From positions 908,001 through 972,000 of the forward strand of contig NZ_CP015612.1 of NCBI RefSeq assembly GCF_002138415.1: a DNA stretch of 64,000 nt. Reading direction: 5' to 3'. The notes below the pieces were generated by a model. It was given only the letters and a program-made list of their open reading frames with translations, did not search any database and had not been told where the DNA came from. Below are positions 52,618 to 62,200 of this stretch, piece after piece (position 1 is the first letter of the stretch; every line of letters begins with the position of its first letter). The position numbers were made by a program, and so were the translations under genes. This stretch comes from Stenotrophomonas maltophilia (GTDB taxonomy: Bacteria > Pseudomonadota > Gammaproteobacteria > Xanthomonadales > Xanthomonadaceae).

Positions 52618-52935
52618 ATGGCCTGGATCTATCTGTTGTTCGCCGGCCTGCTGGAAATCGTCTGGGCCGTGTCCATGAAGCAGTCCGAAGGCTTCACCAG
52701 GCTCACCCCCACCGTGGTCACCATCATCGGCATGATCGCCAGCTTCTGGTTGCTGGCGGTGGCCATGCGCAGTCTGCCGCTGGGCACCGCCTACACGATC
52801 TGGACCGGCATCGGCGCGGTCGGCGCGTTCGTGGTCGGCATCGTGTTCCTTGGTGAGCAGGTCAGCCCGATGCGGATCGGTGCGGCGGTGCTGATCGTTT
52901 CCGGCCTGGTGCTGATGAAACTCTCGAGCAGCTGA
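52618..52935 (+). CDS. gdx: Guanidinium exporter, SMR family (Gdx/SugE type)
   Basis: A 105-residue, four-helix small multidrug resistance-family protein. It starts MAWIYLLFAGLLEIVWAVSM with the essential Glu13 in LLEIVWA, then SFWLLAVAMRSLPLGTAYTIW and GEQVSPMRIGAAVLIVSGLV. The SugE/Gdx subclass exports guanidinium in exchange for protons, and the upstream guanidine-II riboswitch supports this function directly. Closely related EmrE-type members export quaternary ammonium compounds and cannot be excluded from sequence alone. AGGAGG precedes the ATG by eight bases. Confidence 0.93.
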   Translation: MAWIYLLFAGLLEIVWAVSMKQSEGFTRLTPTVVTIIGMIASFWLLAVAMRSLPLGTAYTIWTGIGAVGAFVVGIVFLGEQVSPMRIGAAVLIVSGLVLMKLSSS

Positions 52936-53293
52936 ATGCATTTAGTTGGGCGGAGAAAGGAATCTCCGCCTGCTGCAGGTATATGCATTTTCGGCAAAAC
53001 CATTTTGTCCGCCCGTTTTATTTGACGTACGTCATGAAAATAACGAGCGTGATTCACATGCCGCTGGCGCCATCGGCCGCACAGTGCCGCCATTCGTCAG
53101 GCGAAACCGGGGAGTTTTCGCCTTGACGGACACGTTGGCCTGCCTGTTCCAGGTGCGGTCGCGTGAAGATGTGAAGATTCTCAGAAGTTAATGAAGCCAG
53201 GCCTTGTTCCCGTGTCGGGAGCCGGGGTGGGCCGCATTGTCTTCAAAAAAACCTGCCCGCAGTGCCATCCGGTCTTTTCATGGAGATTTACCG
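52936..53293. other. AT-richer leader of the giant autotransporter gene
   Basis: 358 bases between the exporter and the autotransporter. No credible gene. It includes the 12-base palindrome TGACGTACGTCA (53023-53034) inside an AT-rich stretch, and GGAG nine bases before the autotransporter ATG. No clear -35/-10 pair. Confidence 0.5.
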
Positions 53294-56200
53294 ATGAACC
53301 GCATTTACCGTCTGGTTTTCAATCGCGCCCTCGGCGTAATGCAGGTTGCATCGGAGGTCGCCCAGAATCCCGGCGGAAGCGCGGTCTGCGCAGGGCGGGT
53401 GCCGCGATTGCGGGCGCACCAGTTGGCGGTGGCATTGGCTGCCACGCTGGCCAGTGGTTCGGTATTCGCGGCGTGCTCGACACCGGGCCCAACCATCACC
53501 TGCACCGGAACCACCAACAATTTCGTCGACGCCACCAACGGTGTCCAGGTGACCGTGGCAGCTGGCGCGAACGTAGGAAGTACCGCCGGCCTGGGTAATT
53601 CGTTGACGTTGAGCGGCAACGGCATCCAGCTCATCAACAACGGCACGATCGGCACCAATGTCGGCCTCTTTGCTGCTTCCGGCGCGGTGCTTGGCAATGC
53701 CAGTGGCCAGGCGATCAGCGTTACCAACAGCGCGACCGGCACGCTTCAGGGCTTCATTGATATTGGCTCCCTGCTGGGCGCGAATGGCCGCGCGCTGTCT
53801 GTGCAGAATGGCGCAGGCGGTGTCACCACGATCAACAACGCCGGCGCCGTCAACATGAACTTCCTGCTGGGCGGGCTCGGCACGGCCGACGCGCCGGCCA
53901 TCGTCAGCTATGGTGGCGCACAGACAATCCTGAGCAACAGCGGCGGGATTACCGGGCGGGTCGGATTGGCCGGCTCGACGCTGGGCAACTCGGTCAACAA
54001 CAGTGGCACGATCACCGGCAGCGTCTATCTCGGTGATTCGGCGCAGGGGAATACCTTTACCGCCGTGTCCGGGTCCAGTGTGGCGAACGGGGCCGGGGCC
54101 TCGGCGGGAATTGATGTACTGGGTGGTATTTCGGTTTCGCTCGCCGCCGCAGGCACGGTCAATGCCGGCGTGGGCGCCGGCGCCGCCAGCAACACGCTGG
54201 TGCTGCAGAACGTCGCCAGCGGTCCGGGGTCCGGCACCGGCGGTGCAGTGACCACACTCGGCTGGAACCAGTACCTCAACTTCCAGAGGCTGACTGTCAA
54301 CAGCGGTACGTGGAACCTGCAGGGCGCATGGGGCGGAACCGGGCCGACGACGCTCAATGATGGTCTGATCAATTTCAACAATGCCGGTTCCTTCGGCGCA
54401 GGGTTGTTCACGGCCAACGGCGGTGCCATTGCGTCCTCCAGCGCCGGTCTGAACCTGAGCAACCCCTTCAGCCTGGGCGGAAACCTCTCGTTGGCAGGGA
54501 CCAATGCCTTCGGTCTGGGCGGCGTGCTTTCAGGCACCGGCAGGCTCACGGTCAACAACACCGGCATCGTCACCCTTGGCGGAGCGAACCTGTTTTCCGG
54601 CGGCGTCAACCTCAATGCAGGCGGCCTGCTGCTGGGCAATGCCGGCGCGCTTGGCAGCGGCAACCTGACCGTCGGTGGCACGGCGTCGCTGGATACCACC
54701 GCCGCCTTCAGCCTGGGCAACAACTTCATCGTCAATGCCGGTGGCACGCTCAATCTGCTGGGCAACAACGGGCTGGCGCTGAACGGTTCGATCTCCGGCG
54801 CCGGCAATCTGATCAAGGGCGGGCCGGGCACGTTGACCCTGAACGGTGCCAATTCGCTCACTGGCGCGTTCTCCATCACCGGCGGCGCGCTGGCACTGGG
54901 CGCGGGCGGCAGCCTGTCGCCGACCGGCGCGGTTTCGCTGGCTGCGGGCACCAACCTTGATCTGTCGGCGGCCGCCAACCAGACCATCGGCTCGCTGGCC
55001 GGTTCCGGTTCGCTCAACCTCGGAGCGCGCAACCTCACGCTGGGTGGCCTGAACACCGCTACCACGTTCTCCGGTGTCATCAGCGGTGCCGGTGGCGCCC
55101 TCACCAAGGTCGGTACCGGCATCCAGACCCTGTCCGGTTCCAATACCTTCACCGGTGGCGTCGCGCTCAACGGCGGCGGCCTGCTGCTGGGCAATGCAGG
55201 CGCGCTGGGTACTGGTGCACTCAGTGTTGGCGGCAACGTGTCTCTCGACGGCACCGGGGCACTCGCTCTCGCCAACGCGGTCAATCTGGGCGCGGGCAGC
55301 ATCCTCAATCTGTCCGGGAACCAGGCGTTGACCTTCAATGGCGTGATCGGTGGCACCGGCAGCCTGGTCAAGAACGGCGCGGCCACCCTGACCCTCAACA
55401 ACGCCAACACATTTGGTGGAGGGCTGTCGCTCGCGGCTGGAGGCCTGGTGCTCGGCAATGGCGGTGCGCTGGGAACCGGCGCATTGAATGTAGGTGGTGC
55501 GGTGACGCTTGATGCCAGCTCGGCGCTGACCGTGGGCAACGGCATCAACCTGGGGTTGGGTGGTTCGCTCAACGTGCTGGGCTCCAACGCGCTGACGCTG
55601 GGCGGCGTGATCGGTGGCACCGGCAGCCTGGTCAAGAACGGCGCCTCCACGCTCACGCTGGGTGGGGCCAACGCGTTCACCGGCGGTCTGAACGTGAACG
55701 CAGGCAAGGTGGCACTGGCCAGTGGCGGCAGTCTGGCGGCCACCGGGGCGGTGAGCCTGGCGGGGGCTGGCGCCGAACTGGATATCGCGCTCGGTGGCAA
55801 CCAGACCATCGGTGCGCTGTCCGGTGTGGTGGGCAGCACTCTTTCGTTGGGCAGCAGCACGCTCACCTTCGGTGATGCCACCAATCAGACGTTCGCGGGC
55901 GTGATCGGTGGTACCGGCGGCCTGGTCAAGCAGGGGACGGGCATCCAGACCCTGAGCGGCACCAACACCTTCAGCGGCGGCGTGAATCTGACGGCGGGCG
56001 GCCTGCTGCTGGGCAACGACAGTGCAATCGGCAGCGGGGCGTTGACGGTCAGCGGCAACAGTTCGCTCGATGGCAGCGCTGCATTGAACTTGGCCAATGC
56101 CATCAATCTGGGGGCGGCGTTGACGTTGCCGGGCAGCCAGAACCTCACGCTGGGCGGCAACATCACCGGCACCGGCAGCCTGACCAAGAACGGTGCCTCG

Positions 56201-59200
56201 CTGCTGACCTTGAATGGCACCAACACCTTCAGCGGGGGACTGAATCTCAACGCGGGCGGGTTGCTGCTTGGCAATGGCGGCGCGCTTGGCACTGGTGCCC
56301 TGAACGTGAGCGGCGGTGCGTCGCTTGACGGCAGCGCGGCGCTGAGCCTGGCCAACAATGTGACCCTGGGCAGTGGGGCCGTGTTGTCGCTGCCGGGTTC
56401 GCAGGCGATCACGCTCGGCGGGGTGGTTTCCGGTGCGGGCGGCCTGATCAAGAACGGTGCCAGCACGCTTACCCTCAACGGTGCCAACAACTTCGCTGGT
56501 GGCCTGACGCTCAACGGCGGTGGCCTGATGCTCGGCAACGCTGGAGCCCTGGGAACCGGACTGCTTGCAGTCGGTGCAAACGCCACCCTCGACAGTTCGG
56601 TGGCATTGAATCTGGGCAACGCCATCGATCTCGACGCCGGTGCGCAGCTGAGCCTGGTCAGCAACCAGAACGTCGCGTTGGGCGGACTGATCACCGGCAC
56701 CGGTGGCCTGGTCAAGACCGGTAGCGGCGTGCTGTCGTTGAACAACAGCAATCTCTTCAGCGGTGGTCTTGCGTTGAATGCAGGTGGCCTGTCGGTCGGC
56801 GCCAACGGCGCGCTCGGCACGGGGACGTTGAACATCGGCGGCAATGTTTCGCTGGATGCGAGTGCGCCGGTTTCGCTGGTCAATGCAGTGAACCTGGGCG
56901 CCAATACGCTGACCCTGCCGGGCAGCAACAACCTCACCCTGACCGGTGTGGTGGGAGGAACCGGTGGCCTGGTCAAGAATGGCGCCTCGACGCTGACGCT
57001 GTCCGGTGCGAACACCTTCCTGGGCGGTGCCACGGTCAATGCCGGCACGCTCGCGCTTGGCGCCGGTGGCAGCCTTGCCGCAACCGGTGCGGTGGACCTC
57101 GCCGGTGCCGGCGCGACGCTGGACATCTCCGCGGCCGGTGCCGGGCAGACCATCGGTGCATTGAACGGCATCGCCGGCAGCCATGTGGCGCTGGGCACGC
57201 AGACGCTGACTTTCGGCGGCGCCGGCAACGGCAGCTTTGCCGGTCTCATCGATGGCAGTGGTGGATTGATCAAGGCTGGCGCGGGCGTGCAGACGCTGTC
57301 CGGTGCCAATACCTTCAGTGGCGGCGTCGCGCTCAATGCCGGCGGCCTGATCCTCGGCAATGCCGGGGCGTTGGGTACGGGGGCGCTGGGCATTGGCGGC
57401 AACGTCAGCCTGGACACGACGGCTGCGCTGGATCTGGCCAATGCGGTGAACTTCGGCGCGGGTTCGCAGCTGACGCTGGGCGGCAGCAATGACCTCACCC
57501 TGGCGGGCGTGCTGGCCGGCAACGGCAGCCTGGTCAAGAACGGTACGGGCCTGCTGACCCTCAACAATACCAATACCTTCGGTGGTGGCCTGACCTTGAA
57601 CGGTGGTGGCCTGGTGGTCGGCGCCAATGATGCGCTCGGTACCGGCTCGCTGGCGGTGAATGCCAGTACCACGCTGGATGCGGGGGCTGGCGTGACACTG
57701 GGCAATGCGGTCACGCTGGGCTCGGGTGTCGCACTGACATTGCCGGGTAGCAATGCGCTGACGCTGTCGGGTGTGATCGGTGGCAACGGCAGCCTGATCA
57801 AGAACGGTGCCACCACGCTGACGCTGTCCGGTGCCAACACCTATGCCGGCGGTACCACCATCAATGCCGGTACGCTGGCACTGGGGACAGGTGGCAGCCT
57901 TGCCGCGGCGGGTGATGTCACGCTGGGCGCAGGCGCTGGCTTCGATATCTCCGGTGCCAGTGGCAGCCAGACCATCGGCGCACTCAGTGGCGTGGGCGGA
58001 GGCACGCTGACGCTGGGCGGAAATTCACTGACGTTCGGAACCGCCGGCAACGCCGCGTTCGATGGCGTGATCAGTGGTGGCGGCGGCCTGGTGAAAGTGG
58101 GCGCGGGCGTGCAGACGTTGTCCGGTGCCAACACGTTTGGTGGCGGCGTGACGCTCAACGCAGGCGGGCTGGTGCTCGGCAATGACGCGGCGCTGGGTAC
58201 GGGTGCGTTGACCGTCGGCGGTGCCGCCACGCTGGACACCACCGGCCTGGCAACGCTGGCCAACAACATCGCCCTCAATGCCGGGCTGACCGTGCTCGGC
58301 AGCAATGCGCTGACACTCAACGGCGTCCTTTCCGGGGCTGGCAGCCTGACCAAGAATGGCGTCGCGACGCTGACCTTGAACGGCATCAACACCTACACCG
58401 GTGGCACCAACATCAACGCCGGCACGCTGGCGCTGGGGGCCGGTGCCAGCCTGGCGGCAAGCGGCACCGTGAACCTCGCCACCGGCGCCACGCTGGATCT
58501 GTCTGCCGGCAGCGGCACGCAGGTGTTCGGCACCCTGGTCGGCAACGGTACGGTGAACCTTGGTGCCAACTCGATCGAAGTCGGCGGTGCCACCAATGGC
58601 ACGTTCAGTGGCTCGATCGCAGGCACGGGTGGCCTGACCAAGGTCGGTTCGGGCATCGAAACGCTGACCGGCACCAATACCTATACCGGCGGCACCTTCA
58701 TCAACGCCGGCACGCTGGCGATTGGTCCGGGTGGCAGCCTGGCTGCGGACGGGGCGGTGACGCTCACTGCGGCGGGAACCGGCTTCGACATCTCGGCGTC
58801 CGGCGCCAGCCAGACGATTGGTTCGCTGGCCGGCGTGAGCGGCTCCACGGTCAGCCTGGGCGCGCAGTCGCTGATCCTCGGCGGCATCGGCAACAGCGTG
58901 TTCGACGGTGCGATTTCCGGCACCGGCGGCCTGGTCAAGAATGGCGCCGGCATCCTCACGCTGGGTGGCGCCAATCTGTTCAGTGGTGGCGTTGCACTCA
59001 ACGGCGGTGGCCTGATGGTCGGCAACAACGCTGCGCTCGGCACCGGCGCGCTGACGGTGGGCGGCAACGCAACGCTGGATGCAACGACAGGCGTCAGCCT
59101 GGCCAACAACATCGGGCTTGCAGCGGGCGTCAACCTCGACCTGCTCGGCAGCCAGGCGCTGACACTGGGCGGTGTGATTTCGGGTACCGGTGGCCTGATC

Positions 59201-62200
59201 AAGAACGGTGCGGCTACCGTGACCCTGAACGGTGCGAATACCTACACCGGAGGCACCACCATCAACAGCGGCACGCTGGCCATCGGTGCTGGTGGCAGCC
59301 TGGCGTCGACCGGTGCGGTGAACCTGGCAGGTGCCGGTACCCTCGATATCTCTGCGGGCAACCAGACCATCGGTTCGCTGGCCGGCGTGGCCGGCAGCAC
59401 GGTGGCACTCGGTGGCAGCACGCTGAGCCTGGGCGGCACGGTGGACAGCACCTTCAACGGCGCGATCAGCGGCAACGGTGGCCTGATCAAGAACGGCGCC
59501 GGCGTGCAGACGCTCAATGGCGCGAGCACCTTCAGTGGTGGGGTAACGCTCAATGCCGGTGGCCTGGTGGTCGGCAACAATGCTGCGCTGGGCACCGGTG
59601 CGGTCACGGTGGGTGGCAATGCCACGCTCGATTCGAACACCGCGGTGACGCTGGCCAACAACTTCATCCTCAACAACGGGTTGACTGTACTCGGCAGCAA
59701 CAACCTCACCCTCAACGGCAGCCTGAGTGGCACCGGCAGCTTGACCAAGGAGGGTGCCGCAACGCTGACCTTGAACGGCATCAACACCTACACCGGTGGC
59801 ACCAACATCAACGCCGGTACGTTGGCATTGGGGGCGGGCGCGAGCCTGCACGCCAGCGGCGTCGTCAACCTGGCCTCGGGCGCGATCTTCGATCTGTCGG
59901 CGGGCAGCGGCACGCAGCAGTTCGGTACCCTGATCGGCAACGGCACGGTGAATCTGGGCGCCAACACGCTGACGATCGGAGACGCCACCAATGGCACCTT
60001 CAGTGGTTCGGTGGCGGGCACCGGCGGCCTGGTCAAGGAAGGTTCGGGCACCCAGACGTTGACCGGCACCAATACCTTCACCGGTGGCACCACCATCAAC
60101 GCGGGTACGCTGGCGATCGGCGCCGGTGGCAGCCTGGCTGCCACAGGTGCGGTGAATCTGGCCAACGCCGGTACCGCCTTTGACATCAGCGCGGGTGGCC
60201 CGCAGGCCATCGGCTCGCTGGCAGGCGTGGCCGGCAGCACCGTGGCGCTGGGTGGCAGCACGCTGACACTCAATGGCGTGGGCAACACTACGTTCGCTGG
60301 TGACATCACCGGCACCGGTGGTCTGGTGAAGAACGGCGCGGGGATCCAGGGCCTGACCGGCAGCAATACCTTCAGCGGTGGCGTGACACTCAATGCCGGT
60401 GGCCTTGCCCTGGGCGACAACGCTGCACTGGGAACCGGCACGCTGACCGTGGGGGGCGACGCCAGTCTGGACGGCACCAGCGCGGTGACGCTGGCCAACA
60501 CCGTGCAGTTGGGCAGCGGCACGCTGACCCTGGCGGGCAGCAACGCGCTGACCTTGAACGGCCCGATCAGCGGCGCTGGCGGCCTGCTCAAGGATGGCGC
60601 AGCAACGGTCACCCTGGGCGGTGCCAGCACCTACACCGGTAACACCACCATCAACAGCGGCACGCTGGCGGTGGCGGCCGGTGGCACCCTGTCGGGTGCG
60701 AGCACGGTCAATCTGACCGGTGCCGGCACGCTGGACATCAGTGCCGGTGGCAACCAGAGCATCGGAGGCCTGGCCGGCGTAACCGGATCCAGCGTGGTGC
60801 TGGGCGGTGCGACCCTGACCACCGGCGGCAGCAATGGCAACACCGTCTTCGGCGGCGTGCTCAGTGGCACCGGCGGCCTGGTGCAGAGCGGCACCGGCAC
60901 GCTGACCCTGAGCGGCGACAACGTCTACACCGGCGGCACCACCATCAACGGCGGCAGCACGCTGCAGATCGGCAACGGCGGCAGCACCGGTTCGGTGCTG
61001 GGCGACATCACCAACAATGGCAGCCTGGTCTACAACCTCGGCACGACGGCAACCGTGGGAGGCGTGGTCAGCGGCAGCGGTGGTCTGACCCAGGCCGGCA
61101 GCGGCACGCTGGTGCTGACCGGCAACAACACCTATACCGGCGGCACCACCATCAATGCCGGCGGTACGCTGCAGATCGGCAATGGCGGTGCGACCGATGC
61201 GATCGTTGGCGACATCACCAACAATGGCGCGCTGGTATCCAACGTGGCCGGCAACACCACGCTGGGTGGCGCCATCAGCGGCGCTGGTGGCCTGACCCAG
61301 GCCGGTGCCGGCACGCTGACCCTGACCGGTAACAACACCTATACCGGCGGCACCACCATCAATACCGGTGGCACGCTGCAGGTCGGCAATGGCGGCGCGA
61401 CTGGCGCCATCACCGGCAACGTCGCCAACAACGGCAGTCTGGTGTTCAACGTAGGCGGCAACACCACCGTTGGTGGTGCGATCAGCGGCAGCGGTGGTCT
61501 GACCCAGGCCGGTGCCGGCGTGCTGACCCTGGTCGGCAACAACACCTACACCGGCGGCACCACCATCAATACCGGCGGCACGCTCCAGGTGGGCAACGGC
61601 GGTGCGACCGGCGCCATCGCTGGCGACATCACCAACAATGGTGCGTTGATTTCCAACGTGGCCGGCAACACCGCGCTGGGCGGCACCATCAGCGGCAGTG
61701 GCGGGCTGACCCAAGCCGGCAGCGGTACGCTGCTGCTGACTGGCACCAACACCTACACCGGCGGTACCACCATCAATGCCGGTGGCACGGTGCAGCTGGG
61801 CAATGGCGGTGCGACCGGTTCGATCGTCGGTGACATCACCAACAACGGTTCGCTGGTGTCCAACGTGGCCGGTAATACTACGCTGGGCGGCACCATCAGC
61901 GGCAGCGGCGGCCTGACCCAGGCTGGCAGCGGCACACTGACCGTGACCGGCAACAATACCTATACCGGCCCGACCACCATCAACGCCGGTGGCACCCTGC
62001 AGGTCGGCAATGGCGGCGCCACCGGTGCGATCGGCGGCAGCGTCACCAACAACGGCAGCCTGGTATTCAACGTGGGGGGCAACACGACCGTCGGTGGCGC
62101 CATCAGCGGCAGCGGCGGCCTGACCCAGGCCGGCGCCGGTACCGTGACCCTGACCGGCAACAACACCTATACCGGCGGTACTACCATCAACGCGGGTGGC

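Noticed and set aside
52946..53191. 81-codon frame upstream of the autotransporter
   Set aside because: No ribosome-binding site or recognisable feature, and base composition differs from neighbouring coding sequence; treated as leader.
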